Shown: piece after piece, positions 40,352 to 49,386 of the stretch
Layout of the letters: every line of letters begins with the position of its first letter
Numbering within the stretch: position 1 is the first letter of the stretch
NCBI GenBank assembly: GCA_900546845.1
Contig: UREK01000015.1
Location: 1-49,468 of the forward strand
Direction: 5' to 3'
Origin: an uncultured Eubacteriales bacterium
GTDB taxonomy: Bacteria; Bacillota; Clostridia; Christensenellales; CAG-138
Length of the DNA stretch: 49,468 nt
The notes under the pieces: model-generated
What the model was told of the DNA's origin: nothing
The model's database searches: none
What the model saw: only the letters and a program-made list of their open reading frames with translations
Made by a program: the position numbers and the translations under genes

Positions 40352-41056
40352 ATGCATACGGAGCAGGAATACAGCGCGCTGCTTGCACGCCTCGCGGAGC
40401 TGGGCGAGCAGAAATTCCGCGCGTTCAACGAGGCGCTGATGCCGGGCACGACGGGTACCTACGGCGTGCGGGTGCCGGCGCTGCGGGAGATCGCGCGCGG
40501 ACTGGCAAAGCAGGACGCGGCAGGCTTCCTTGCTGTTGCGCGGGACGACACGCACGAGGAACGCATGCTGCAGGGGCTCGTGATCGCGGCGATGCGCTGC
40601 CCGGAGGAGGAGCGCATGGAGCGCCTGCGCATCTTCGTGCCGAAGATCGACAACTGGGCGGTGTGCGACGTAACCTGCGGCAGCCTCAAGAGCGCTGCAA
40701 AGTACCGGGAGGCGTATTGGGAGTTCCTGCTGCCGTACCTCGATTCGGAGCGGGAATTCGAGGTGCGCTTTGCGGTGGTGCTGCTGCTTTCGCAGTTCCT
40801 CGCAGCGGAGTGGATTGAGCCTGTGCTTGCGGCGCTTACGGGAATTTCGCACGAAGGCTATTATGCGAAGATGGCGGTAGCCTGGGCGCTTTCGGTGTGC
40901 TTCGTAAAGTTCCGGGCGCAAACGCTGCCCGTGTTCGAAAAAGACGCGCTCGATGCGTTCACCCACAACAAGGCGATCCAGAAATGCTGCGAATCCTACC
41001 GTGTATCCGATGCGGACAAGGCGCTGCTGCGCGGCCTGAAGCGCAAACAGGGATAA
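40352..41056 (+). CDS. DNA alkylation repair protein (AlkD-like glycosylase)
   Basis: A 234-residue HEAT-repeat protein of the AlkD family. It has the typical GVRVPALREIAR and KIDNWAVCDVTCGSLK motifs and the helical VRFAVVLLLSQFL and YYAKMAVAWALSVCF repeats. AlkD removes bulky or cationic alkylated bases without base flipping. The gene stands alone, divergent from the methyltransferase. Confidence 0.9.
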   Translation: MHTEQEYSALLARLAELGEQKFRAFNEALMPGTTGTYGVRVPALREIARGLAKQDAAGFLAVARDDTHEERMLQGLVIAAMRCPEEERMERLRIFVPKIDNWAVCDVTCGSLKSAAKYREAYWEFLLPYLDSEREFEVRFAVVLLLSQFLAAEWIEPVLAALTGISHEGYYAKMAVAWALSVCFVKFRAQTLPVFEKDALDAFTHNKAIQKCCESYRVSDADKALLRGLKRKQG

Positions 41057-41114
41057 CATAATTTCAGGCTGGATCGCGGGCATGGATAAATTCGGAAAAA
41101 TATCTCCATAACTA

Positions 41115-41143
41115 TTTACACGGGCTATGGCGTGGTGTAAAAT
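41115..41143 (+). promoter_or_regulatory. Promoter of nrdJ with internal inverted repeat
   Basis: TTTACA (41115-41120) and TAAAAT (41138-41143), 17-base spacer. TTTACAC and GTGTAAA form a perfect 7-bp inverted repeat across the two boxes. Confidence 0.65.
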
Positions 41144-41188
41144 GGACAAGCAAGCGACCACAATATTTTGCGCTGCGATGAATTAAGA

Positions 41189-41204
41189 TTCATATATATT
41201 GTGC
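41189..41204 (+). promoter_or_regulatory. Possible degenerate NrdR box
   Basis: The right 12 bases (TATATATTGTGC) fit the NrdR box consensus acaCwAtATaTwGtgt at 11 positions; the left 4 bases do not. It lies between promoter and start of nrdJ. Confidence 0.3.
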
Positions 41205-41227
41205 ATTTTTAGAGGGGGAGACGACTT

Positions 41228-43519
41228 ATGACACGCCTGAGCAAAAACGCCGTGACCGTGCTGGAACGTAGGTACCTTGCAAGAAACGAAGCGTCGGAAC
41301 TGACCGAAACGCCGGAGGGCATGTTCCGCCGCGTTGCGGACGCGATCGCCGCGGGGGATAAGAAATACGACCCGGATGCGGATGTCGCTGCGCTTTCGGA
41401 CAAGTTCTATGAAATCATGACAGAGCTTCTGTTCATGCCGAATTCGCCCACGCTCATGAACGCGGGCAAACCGCTTGGCCAGCTTTCGGCCTGCTTCGTG
41501 CTGCCTGTGGCGGATTCCATGCCGGAGATCTTCGAGGCGGTGAAGAACGCCGCGCTCATCCACAAGAGCGGCGGCGGTACGGGCTTCTCCTTTTCCCGCC
41601 TGCGTCCCTCCGGCGCAACGGTGCGCTCCACCGGCGGTGTGGCTTCCGGCCCGATCAGCTTCATGAAGGTGTTCAATGCGGCGACCGAGGCCGTCAAGCA
41701 GGGCGGCACGCGCCGCGGTGCAAACATGGGCATCCTGCGCGTGGATCATCCGGACATTGTAAATTTCATCCAATGTAAGAAGGATACCGCCGAGATTACC
41801 AACTTCAATATTTCCGTGGGGCTTACGGAAAAGTTCATGGAGGCCGTGGAGCGCAACGAGGAATATGACCTCATCGACCCGCGGGACAAGACCGTCGTGG
41901 AACGCAAGAATGCCCGCGAGGTGTTCGACCTCATTGTGGACATGGCATGGAACAACGGCGAGCCCGGCATCGTATTCTTGGACCGCATGAACCGGGACAA
42001 CGTCGTCCGCGAAGCTGCGGGCGAGATCGAATCCACAAACCCATGCGGCGAGCAGCCGCTGCTGCCATATGAAAGCTGCAACCTCGGTTCGCTGAACCTC
42101 GCGCGCATGCTCCGGGAGAAGGACGGCGGTTATGAGATCGATTATGCGCTGCTTGGGGAGACGGTAGACACGGCGGTCCACTTCCTCGACAACGTGATCG
42201 AGGTCAACAAATACCCGCTGCCGCAGATTGAGGAGATGACGCTCGCCACGCGCAAGATCGGCCTTGGCGTGATGGGGTTTGCGGACATGCTTTACCGCCT
42301 AGGCATCCCCTACAATTCCGAAGAAGGCATTGAAACTGCGAACGCGGTCATGGGTTTCATCAACGACCGGGCGCACGCGGCCTCCATCGCGCTCGCGCAG
42401 CAGCGCGGCGCGTTCCCGCTGTATGAAAAGAGCACGCTTGCTGCGGGCGGCGTGCCCTACCGCAACGCCACCTGCACCACCATCGCGCCTACGGGCACGA
42501 TCTCGATCATCTGCGGTGCTTCGAGCGGCGTGGAGCCGCTGTTCGCGCTCTCGTTCGTGCGCAACGTCATGGATGACGACGAGCTGCCGCAGGTCGATCC
42601 GTATTTCGCGGAAGTCGCAAAGCGCGAGGGCTTCTATTCCGACGCGCTCATGCGCCGCATCGCCAAGGAAGGCACCCTCGCGCATATCGACGAGGTGCCG
42701 GAGCATGTGAAGCGCGTATTCGTGACGGCGCACGACATCTCGCCCAAATACCATATCCGCATGCAGTCCGCATTCCAGCGGCATACGGACAACGCCGTTT
42801 CCAAGACCGTGAACTTCCGCAACGAGGCTACGCGGGAGGAAGTCGCGGAGGTGTTCACGCTCGCGTACAAGCTCGGCTGCAAGGGCGTGACGATCTACCG
42901 CGACGGCAGCCGTTCCGGCCAGGTGCTCTATGTGGGCGATAAGAAGAAGGACGGGGCGGAGGCGGCTCCCGCCGTGCGCGCGGTAGCGCCGCGCCCGCGG
43001 CCGGAGATCACCCGCGGCATTACGGAGAAGGTCGTCATCGGCTGCGGCAACCTGTATGTTACCGTGAATTATGACGATGAGGGCATCTGCGAGGTGTTCG
43101 CAAACCTTGGCCGCGCGGGCGGCTGCCCGAGCCAGAGCGAGGCTACGAGCCGCCTCATCTCCACGGCGCTGCGCTCCGGCATGGACGTGAACGCCGTCAT
43201 TGAGCAGCTCAAGGGCATCCGCTGCCTTTCCACGGTGCGTCAGCGGGCGACGAACCCGAACATCAAGGTGCTTTCCTGCCCGGACGCGATCGGCAAGGTA
43301 CTTGAAAAGGTGGCCAAGATCAAGGAACAGGAGGATGCGGAACGCCTGCACAGCGCCGCGTTCCTGCCCATTGAAAAAGAGCCGCTCACGGAGGAATGCG
43401 AGGTCATCGACGGCATGGCTGCTGCGGCTGGCGCACCTTGCCCGGAATGCGGTTCCAAGCTGGAGCATGAGGGCGGCTGCGTGATCTGCCGCGCGTGCGG
43501 ATACAGCAAATGCGGTTAA
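41228..43519 (+). CDS. nrdJ: Adenosylcobalamin-dependent ribonucleotide reductase (class II)
   Basis: A 763-residue class II enzyme that reduces ribonucleotides using adenosylcobalamin. Motifs: LGQLSACFVLPV (first redox cysteine), HKSGGGTGFSFSRLRP, KQGGTRRGANMGIL, the radical site NPCGEQPLLPYESCNLGSLNL (split as N-x-C-x-E), and ATCTTIAPTGTISIICGASSG in the C-terminal half. The last 90 residues hold the TSCPD-type domain and a zinc ribbon (CPECGSKL ... CRACGYSKCG) with the redox tail. No class I or III genes are in the window. Confidence 0.97.
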   Translation: MTRLSKNAVTVLERRYLARNEASELTETPEGMFRRVADAIAAGDKKYDPDADVAALSDKFYEIMTELLFMPNSPTLMNAGKPLGQLSACFVLPVADSMPEIFEAVKNAALIHKSGGGTGFSFSRLRPSGATVRSTGGVASGPISFMKVFNAATEAVKQGGTRRGANMGILRVDHPDIVNFIQCKKDTAEITNFNISVGLTEKFMEAVERNEEYDLIDPRDKTVVERKNAREVFDLIVDMAWNNGEPGIVFLDRMNRDNVVREAAGEIESTNPCGEQPLLPYESCNLGSLNLARMLREKDGGYEIDYALLGETVDTAVHFLDNVIEVNKYPLPQIEEMTLATRKIGLGVMGFADMLYRLGIPYNSEEGIETANAVMGFINDRAHAASIALAQQRGAFPLYEKSTLAAGGVPYRNATCTTIAPTGTISIICGASSGVEPLFALSFVRNVMDDDELPQVDPYFAEVAKREGFYSDALMRRIAKEGTLAHIDEVPEHVKRVFVTAHDISPKYHIRMQSAFQRHTDNAVSKTVNFRNEATREEVAEVFTLAYKLGCKGVTIYRDGSRSGQVLYVGDKKKDGAEAAPAVRAVAPRPRPEITRGITEKVVIGCGNLYVTVNYDDEGICEVFANLGRAGGCPSQSEATSRLISTALRSGMDVNAVIEQLKGIRCLSTVRQRATNPNIKVLSCPDAIGKVLEKVAKIKEQEDAERLHSAAFLPIEKEPLTEECEVIDGMAAAAGAPCPECGSKLEHEGGCVICRACGYSKCG

Positions 43520-43567
43520 GACCGGCAGAAAAAGAGCGCGAAATCCTGCCTGCGGGCAGAAAAATGG

Positions 43568-43596
43568 TTTACAAGGCGCGCGCATACTGCTAAAAT
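43568..43596 (+). promoter_or_regulatory. Promoter of the EF-G-like gene
   Basis: TTTACA (43568-43573) and TAAAAT (43591-43596), 17-base spacer; the leader is about 95 bases. Confidence 0.7.
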
Positions 43597-43695
43597 ATTA
43601 GATGGTGCGTTATGCGCCCTTCCTTGGCGCATTTCCATATTTTGCGACCGCATCGAAATACTTCATTTTATACCGTGAGGGGGAATCATCAGACA

Positions 43696-45768
43696 ATGAA
43701 AGATTACACCGCAGCAAACATCCGCAACATCGGTATCTTTGGCCACGGCGGCGAGGGCAAGACCACCCTTACCGAGGCCATGCTCTTCAATGCCGGCCTG
43801 CTTGAGCGCCTTGGCCGCGTGGAGAACGGGACGACGACCACGGACTACGATCCGGAAGAGGTCAAGCGCACGATCTCCATCAATGCCGCGCTCGCGCCCC
43901 TCGAGTGGAAGGACGTGAAGCTGAACATCATCGATGCCCCCGGGTTCTTCGATTTTTACGGCGAGGTCGCGGCGGCGATGGCGCTGGCTGACTCCGCGCT
44001 GATCGTGGTGGGCGCCGTTTCCGGCCCTGTTGTGGGAACGGAAAAGGCCATGGAAATGTGCAAGAAGACCGGCAAACCCCGCATGATGGTCGTCAACCAG
44101 ATGGATCGTGAAAACGCCAACTTCGATAAGGTTATGGAGGCCGTGAACGCGAAGTTCGGCACGAGCGTGGTGCCCATCCAGCTCCCGATCCTCGAAAAGG
44201 GCGCGTTTGTCGGCTATGTCGACATCCCGAACATGACGGCCAAGAAGTTTGACGGCAAGGGCGAGAAGGAGATGCCCATCCCCGCCGCGCTTGAAGGCCG
44301 CGCGCAGGAGCTTTACGAAGCGCTGACCGAGGCCGCCGCCGAGGCGGACGAGGCGCTGATGGAAAAATACTTTGAGGAAGGCGAGCTCTCCCGCGAGGAG
44401 ATCCTCACCGGCCTGAGCCTCGGCGTGAAGGAAGGCGTGATTACGCCCGTATGCTGCTGCGCGGCGCAGCCGAACATCGGCATCCCGACGCTGCTGGACA
44501 ACCTTGTCCACTATATGCCTGCCGCCAACGAGGCGAAGGCTCCGAAGGCCGTGGACGCAAAGTCCGGCGAAGCGGTAGAAGTCAAGCAAGACGGCAAATT
44601 CGCGGCGCAGGTCGTAAAGACTGTCGTGGATCAGTTCGGCAAATACTCCATCGTGAAGGTGTATAGCGGCACGCTGGATGCTGCCGTTGCGCCTTATAAC
44701 AGCAACAGCGAGAAGAACGAGAAGCCGGGTACCATCTACATCATGCGCGGAAAGAAGACTATCCAGACGGATAAGCTCATTGCGGGCGACATCGGCGCGC
44801 TGGCAAAGCTCCAGTTCACCGCCACCGGCGACACGCTTTGCGACGCTTCCGCGCCCGTGAAGTTTGACGCGATCGAGTTCCCACAGCCCTGCATCAGCCT
44901 CGCGGTCAGCGCGAAGAAGCAGGGCGAGGAGGACAAGGTATTCGCTGGCCTCAACAAGCTCCTCGAAGAAGACCCGACCATCACGCTCGAAAAGAACGCC
45001 GAAACCGGCGACGTGCTCCTGTCCGGCCTGGGCGAGGTGCATCTCGACGTGATCTGCGCAAAGCTCAAGAACAAGACCAATGTGGAAGCGCAGCTTGCGG
45101 ATCCGCGCATCCCGTACCGCGAGACCATCCGCGCCACGGCGGAGGCCGAAGGCAAGCATAAGAAGCAGACGGGCGGCAGCGGCCAGTTCGGCGTCGTCAA
45201 CATGCGCTTTGAACCTTTGACCAACGGCGAGGACTTCGAGTTCGTGAATGCGATCGTCGGCGGCGTGGTGCCGAAGGAATACATCCCCGCGGTCGAAAAG
45301 GGTACGCGCGAGGCCATGCGCAAGGGCGTGCTCGCCGGATACCCGATGACCGGCCTCAAGGCGACGCTCTACTTCGGCAAATATCACCCCGTCGATTCCA
45401 AGGAAGTGGCGTTCAAGTCCGCCGCGCGCCTTGCCTATAAGGAAGCCTGCGCGAAGGCGTCCCCGGCGCTCATCGAGCCGATCTACCACTATGACATCCT
45501 CGTCCCGAGCGATTACGTGGGCGACATCATCGGCGATTTGAACCGCCGCCGCGGCCGCATGCTGGGCATGCATCCTGTGGAGGGCGGCACGAAGATCGAG
45601 GCGGAAGCGCCCCTTTCCGAGATGTTCAAGTACGCGACCGACCTGCGCTCCATGACGCAGGCGCGCGGCTCCTTCACGAGTGAGTTTGTCCGCTATGAGG
45701 ACGTCCCTGCCAACGAGGCGAAGAAGATCATTGAGGCTGCCAAGCACGAGGACGAAGAAGAAGAATAA
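43696..45768 (+). CDS. Elongation factor G-like protein (EF-G paralogue)
   Basis: A 690-residue translation-type GTPase with EF-G domain order I to V. The P-loop is G16-HGGEGK-T23, unlike the AHIDAGKT of canonical EF-G, and the switch II motif is DAPGFFDF, so F84 replaces the catalytic histidine of DTPGHVDF. The N-Q-M-D motif replaces NKMD. Domain IV (TGGSGQFGVVNMRFEP) and domain V are complete. These traits mark the fusA2-type paralogues, whose role is unclear; slow or altered GTP hydrolysis is likely. It is the only EF-G homologue in the window and is not next to rpsL-rpsG-tufA, so it should not be called fusA. Confidence 0.92.
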   Translation: MKDYTAANIRNIGIFGHGGEGKTTLTEAMLFNAGLLERLGRVENGTTTTDYDPEEVKRTISINAALAPLEWKDVKLNIIDAPGFFDFYGEVAAAMALADSALIVVGAVSGPVVGTEKAMEMCKKTGKPRMMVVNQMDRENANFDKVMEAVNAKFGTSVVPIQLPILEKGAFVGYVDIPNMTAKKFDGKGEKEMPIPAALEGRAQELYEALTEAAAEADEALMEKYFEEGELSREEILTGLSLGVKEGVITPVCCCAAQPNIGIPTLLDNLVHYMPAANEAKAPKAVDAKSGEAVEVKQDGKFAAQVVKTVVDQFGKYSIVKVYSGTLDAAVAPYNSNSEKNEKPGTIYIMRGKKTIQTDKLIAGDIGALAKLQFTATGDTLCDASAPVKFDAIEFPQPCISLAVSAKKQGEEDKVFAGLNKLLEEDPTITLEKNAETGDVLLSGLGEVHLDVICAKLKNKTNVEAQLADPRIPYRETIRATAEAEGKHKKQTGGSGQFGVVNMRFEPLTNGEDFEFVNAIVGGVVPKEYIPAVEKGTREAMRKGVLAGYPMTGLKATLYFGKYHPVDSKEVAFKSAARLAYKEACAKASPALIEPIYHYDILVPSDYVGDIIGDLNRRRGRMLGMHPVEGGTKIEAEAPLSEMFKYATDLRSMTQARGSFTSEFVRYEDVPANEAKKIIEAAKHEDEEEE

Positions 45769-45784
45769 GCAGCTCCCCTTCCGG

Positions 45785-45826
45785 GGCATTGCAAAGGGCG
45801 CGGAAAACCGCGTCCTTTGCAATGCC
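45785..45826 (+). terminator. Long hairpin between convergent genes
   Basis: A 19-bp stem with one G-U pair (GGCATTGCAAAGG outer part) and an AAAA loop, between the EF-G-like gene and the convergent flavodoxin gene. No T-tract, but it could serve both directions. Confidence 0.6.
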
Positions 45827-45832
45827 TTGCGT

Positions 45833-46285
45833 TTACGCAGAAAAGCGCTTTGTGCGCAGCACCTTCCCCCAAACGCATACGACGCTTGTAAAGCTGCCAT
45901 GGATTATGCCGAGGGTACGGTCCATGGCAGCGATGGTTTTGGGGTAGTGCAGAGGTGGGCTATAGTGCACGAGCACGTAATCCACGGCGCGAATTTGCCC
46001 GGCTGCGCGGCGCAGGAATTCCCAAATCGGCGCGGCGGCGGAAAAGACCCAGACCGGGCTGCAGACAATTACTTTGTCGTAAGTTTCGAGCGCGCGCGGC
46101 ATTGCGGCAAGCGGCATACCGGAGCGGTGCATGGCAAAGCGGCCGCACCACCAGAACCCCAGGACGCCTTCCGTGCGCTCCGTGGTTCTGAGCGCAAACA
46201 GATCCGCGCCGCTTTTTGCGGCAAGCGCTTCCGCGAGCCTGCGCACATAGCCTTTGCGAGAAAAATAGACGACGAGGGTTTTCAT
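45833..46285 (-). CDS. Flavodoxin-like protein
   Basis: A 150-residue flavodoxin fold: TLVVYFSRKGYVRRLAEALA is the phosphate loop region and KVIVCSPVWVFSAAAPIWEFL the second FMN loop. It resembles the short NADPH-quinone-oxidoreductase-like flavoproteins; the electron partners are unknown. The start at 46285 overlaps the upstream membrane protein gene by 4 bases (ATGA), and AAGGAG is present. Confidence 0.82.
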   Translation of the reverse strand: MKTLVVYFSRKGYVRRLAEALAAKSGADLFALRTTERTEGVLGFWWCGRFAMHRSGMPLAAMPRALETYDKVIVCSPVWVFSAAAPIWEFLRRAAGQIRAVDYVLVHYSPPLHYPKTIAAMDRTLGIIHGSFTSVVCVWGKVLRTKRFSA

Positions 46286-46707
46286 TGTGCGCGGCGCTCC
46301 TTCCGCCAGAGGAAATACCCACAGAGCGCCTCCAGCAGGCCGAAGATAAAATAAGCCGTGGACATGAAGTTCAGCGGGAAAATATAGAACTGGATGCAGA
46401 TCCAGAGCATGAGTAGCACGCCGCAAACAAGGCCGCAGAGCGAAGCTGCGCGGTGGCGCTTGCGCAGCAGCAGGAACGTGAAAAGCTGCGTCAGCCCATT
46501 TACGATGAGGAGCGCGACGCCGGGGAACGTGAAGTTTTGATATAAGGATTCGGCCAGTGGCAGCACTTGAAAATAGGGCAGCATTGCATCCATGCCCAGC
46601 GTGCGGCCGCTCGGATCAACGAACATGCCGAGCGATCCGGCAACGGCGCCGAGGCCGATGAAGAGCGTCCAGAAGTTGAGCCAGCAGCGCAGCGTTTTTT
46701 CCTTCAT
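46282..46707 (-). CDS. Small four-helix membrane protein, unknown function
   Basis: A 141-residue protein with four predicted membrane helices (NFWTLFIGLGAVAGSLGMFV, PGVALLIVNGLTQLFTFLLL, CGLVCGVLLMLWICIQFYI, YFIFGLLEALCGYFLW). I do not recognise the family. ATG 46707 is preferred, with GGAGG upstream; an in-frame ATG at 46731 is possible. It is coupled to the flavodoxin gene, so the two may act together. Confidence 0.72.
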   Translation of the reverse strand: MKEKTLRCWLNFWTLFIGLGAVAGSLGMFVDPSGRTLGMDAMLPYFQVLPLAESLYQNFTFPGVALLIVNGLTQLFTFLLLRKRHRAASLCGLVCGVLLMLWICIQFYIFPLNFMSTAYFIFGLLEALCGYFLWRKERRAQ

Positions 46708-46784
46708 AAAAGATGATGATCCTCCATCCATGAAATCCCATCCGCATTATACCATGCGGATGGAAAAACACAAATAGGTTGGTC

Positions 46785-47459
46785 TTAAGCCTTGGCTGAA
46801 CCATCGCCAGGGAAGCAGATTCGGTTGACGGCAGGCTTGATGAACTTCTGCATGAAAGCGATCACCATGCCGACGAGCAGCGCGGAGATGACGGTGCCCT
46901 CCCGCACGCCTTCAAGTTTATGCAGGAAGATGAAGGAGAGCGCAACGCTTGTGCCGACCGTGACGCAATCCTGGATGATCTTCATGTGATGGAACTGGAT
47001 GCGCGGGAAGATCTGCGTGAACGCAAGCGTTAGGCCTTCGGACGGCATGGGGATAAGCTGGGCGTCCACATAGAGGGAGATGCCGATCGCAATGAGCACG
47101 ATGCTGATGAGCAGCATCGCAAGTTGGCCGAAATAAGTCGGGATGCAGAAATCGCCCAGCACCCACTTCGCAAAGTCCGTAAAATAGCCAAAAAGCGTGG
47201 AAAACACGATTTGGAAAATATTATACCACTTGAACTTCTTGCGCAGCAGGGCGATCTGCAGCAGGATATAGGCGGCAAACACACAGATGACGCAGGTGCT
47301 CATCTTTGCACCGGAAACGAGGCTGATTACATAGGGCAGCGAGTTGACGGGCGAAATGCCCAGGTTGGAGTTGATTGCAAACGCGACGGAAAACGCGAGA
47401 AACAAAAGCCCCAGGGCGTAGACTAGAATGCGGTAGATGAATTGACGGTTCAGCTTCAT
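46785..47459 (-). CDS. YczE/YyaS/YitT-family membrane protein
   Basis: A 224-residue protein with five to six membrane helices. The N-terminal pattern NRQFIYRILVYALGLLFLA, GISPVNSLPY and the central LIPMPSEGLTLAFTQ are typical of the YczE/YyaS/YitT group, whose transport role is not established. AAGGAGG precedes the ATG. Directly upstream is the decayed ligase gene. Confidence 0.83.
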   Translation of the reverse strand: MKLNRQFIYRILVYALGLLFLAFSVAFAINSNLGISPVNSLPYVISLVSGAKMSTCVICVFAAYILLQIALLRKKFKWYNIFQIVFSTLFGYFTDFAKWVLGDFCIPTYFGQLAMLLISIVLIAIGISLYVDAQLIPMPSEGLTLAFTQIFPRIQFHHMKIIQDCVTVGTSVALSFIFLHKLEGVREGTVISALLVGMVIAFMQKFIKPAVNRICFPGDGSAKA

Positions 47460-47471
47460 TGGAAGTCCTCC

Positions 47472-47823
47472 TTAATTTTTTGCGGCCGCGGAAAGCGCTT
47501 TCAAGGGTACCTTGATGCTTGGAGCGGCGGGAGCGCATCGAAAAACAAAATGTGCTGCGGCGTTTTATAACGGGGTCAGATGCTGGGACGAGCTTGCGCA
47601 CCACGTCCGGGGCGAGGCGCGCGCTGCTTTGCGGCACAATGCAGGCGCATACAGATTCCCTATAATGCGCATCCGGCACCCTGATGACCTTGCAAAGGCT
47701 GTCTGCAATGCCGTAAGCTGCAATCTCAAAGATCTGGGCAAGTTCGTTCCCATTGACTGCAGCGATGCGGCCGGAAATACCGTAGGCGAAGTGGGGCTTC
47801 GGTTTGCCGGGGGAACCTGGCAA
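47472..47823 (-). pseudogene. Decayed C-terminal part of an AMP-forming acyl-CoA ligase
   Basis: Three minus-strand frames in succession carry pieces that fit the C-terminal domain of AMP-forming ligases. Frame one: FAYGISGRIAAVNGNEL, FEIAAYGIADSLCKVIRVPD, AHYRESVCACIVP, RLAPDVVRKLV. Frame two, from about 47572: RYKTPQHILFFDALP, ending in a stop. Frame three: IKVPLKALSAAAKN with a stop at 47472. At least two frameshifts and no N-terminal adenylation domain, so this is a remnant. The exact 5' limit is unclear. Confidence 0.68.
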
Positions 47824-47925
47824 GCGTGTTTGATGCAGTCAACATCGTGCACTATTCGTCTTGCCATCGATTGCTCCGGTTGGCTTTGCTCTCTCCCTCC
47901 GATAAACAGGAATTCATATCGTTGA

Positions 47926-48738
47926 CTATCCTGCACTACAAAAAGTTTCGACTCCTATCGTACAAAGTTTTCCTCTTAGCACATACCCAATTTTTTCGTA
48001 GCATGCATTGGAAGCCATATAGTCAGCATCCGTATAGAGCATTGGCATAGCTCCTGCCCCTTCAATAATCTTTGTTACTTGATACACCAAGTTCTCTGCG
48101 TAATGTTTCCTACGGTATGCAGGAAATGTATATACGCTGCCAACTGATGCCAAATCACCGTTTGGCGTATAAGAACAGCTTGCCACTGTTCGATTCAAAT
48201 TATCTTTCCAGAAGAATAAATGATTGCCACTAATAAGTTCTTTAGCCCTATTTAGATATTCATCGTTATTTCGGTCAATAGCGATTTCTTCATGAAACAT
48301 TTTAATGATTTCAGCCGCTTCTTCCAAATCATTCCATGTGCATAGATGAATATGCCCAACTGCTATATTTTCTGGTGCAATTGGATTTGGGCAGTCATAA
48401 GCAAACATATTCACTATGATTGCCACATTCATTCCCTGTTCCTTTGCCTTAGAAAGGAAAAACTGAGCTAAGTCATATTTTAGATTATACCGATAACCAT
48501 CCATCATTGGGCAAGCTTGTGTAACAGCATACCAAGCTCGTTCCTTTTCTTTTAAAGATATGTCGTCTGGCGTCCATATCCACACAGGATATGGATTCGC
48601 TGAATGACAAATGATTAATCGTTCATGATCCGTCAGTGTTAATCTGCATAAATTATTCAGAATTCTGCTTAAAACAGCAAACGTATATTTATCGCTTTCG
48701 AGCAATTTTAAATCTCTTTTATCCGTTTGCCTATCCAT
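47926..48738 (-). CDS. GNAT-type N-acetyltransferase, AT-rich (probably acquired)
   Basis: A 270-residue protein. The C-terminal 130 residues form a GNAT domain (ASVGSVYTFPAYRRKHYAENLVYQVTKI is the acetyl-CoA loop in long form, and SNACYEKIGYVLRGKLC the end). The N-terminal half is a second, more diverged acetyltransferase-like domain. Base composition is clearly lower in GC than in all genes before it, which suggests transfer. AGGAGG stands before ATG 48738. Substrate unknown. Confidence 0.82.
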   Translation of the reverse strand: MDRQTDKRDLKLLESDKYTFAVLSRILNNLCRLTLTDHERLIICHSANPYPVWIWTPDDISLKEKERAWYAVTQACPMMDGYRYNLKYDLAQFFLSKAKEQGMNVAIIVNMFAYDCPNPIAPENIAVGHIHLCTWNDLEEAAEIIKMFHEEIAIDRNNDEYLNRAKELISGNHLFFWKDNLNRTVASCSYTPNGDLASVGSVYTFPAYRRKHYAENLVYQVTKIIEGAGAMPMLYTDADYMASNACYEKIGYVLRGKLCTIGVETFCSAG

Positions 48739-48954
48739 TTATTTGCCGCCTCCTAAAATAGCGATTTATGATAAATTAAAGTTCTCGCAAAACAGAATTT
48801 GCCGCTCGGCTACTGGGGTTAAGCATATCATGTTTCCAGATGTTCTTCTGGATATTTCCTCTTTTGTTTTTACGGAACAGCAAGGCCGCTGCCTGTCAAA
48901 TTCTTGCGTATTGCTTTATGGCACATGAGCATTGCTCACTGCTTTTAAGAAAAG

Positions 48955-49125
48955 TCATTTGCATATTCCTTCAGTCTCAGAATTTTCGGCAGACTTTTTT
49001 TCAACAATATCCTGGCATGCCTCTTTTATGCCGTTTTTAACTGCCCATTTTATAATGAAATACAATGCAATCAGTACAAGGATTGCAGTACCTCCGCTAA
49101 TGCCCAATTCTTCCCATATGCCCAT
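48955..49125 (-). CDS. Small single-helix membrane protein (DUF6019-like)
   Basis: A 56-residue protein read on the minus strand from ATG 49125, preceded by AAGGAG. It begins MGIWEELGISGGTAILVLIA, continues with a membrane helix and the basic motif IIKWAVKNGIKEA, and ends with an acidic tail. The GISGG start, the helix and the KWAVKNGIKEA segment fit the small clostridial family DUF6019. Function unknown. It is easily missed because of its size. Confidence 0.72.
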   Translation of the reverse strand: MGIWEELGISGGTAILVLIALYFIIKWAVKNGIKEACQDIVEKKSAENSETEGICK

Positions 49126-49173
49126 GTTTGCAGCTCCTTCTAAATCCAGATTTACCGTTCGGATTCCCGATTA

Positions 49174-49182
49174 ATTATACCA
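49174..49182 (-). promoter_or_regulatory. Extended -10 box for the 56-residue protein gene
   Basis: On the minus strand TGGTATAAT, an extended -10 element about 50 bases before the start. No -35 box is evident. Confidence 0.45.
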
Positions 49183-49353
49183 TGCCAGCAGCTGTTTTCC
49201 TATCGGTTTCCCATTTTTAGTTTAGAATAGTGGGGAATGACTGCCTACTAAAATATTGTGTTACATTATGGCATATACATCTTATGAGTGCATATTTAAA
49301 CGATGAGATAATTCGAAGAATGATTTTGCAAAATTTCGGAAGATTTTAAGCAA

Positions 49354-49386
49354 GAAAAAAGCCCGAAACTTATACATTTCAGGCTT
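49354..49386 (-). terminator. Intrinsic terminator of tRNA-Asn
   Basis: On the minus strand AAGCCTGAAA and TTTCGGGCTT pair (one G-U) and are followed by TTTTC, 6 bases after the tRNA 3' end. Confidence 0.9.

Noticed and set aside
41057..41227. Cobalamin riboswitch before the B12-dependent nrdJ gene
   Set aside because: The leader is too short and no B12-box sequence is seen.
43696..45768. Calling the EF-G-like gene fusA, the housekeeping elongation factor
   Set aside because: P-loop, switch II and NKMD motifs all deviate from canonical EF-G, and the usual rpsL-rpsG-tufA neighbours are absent.
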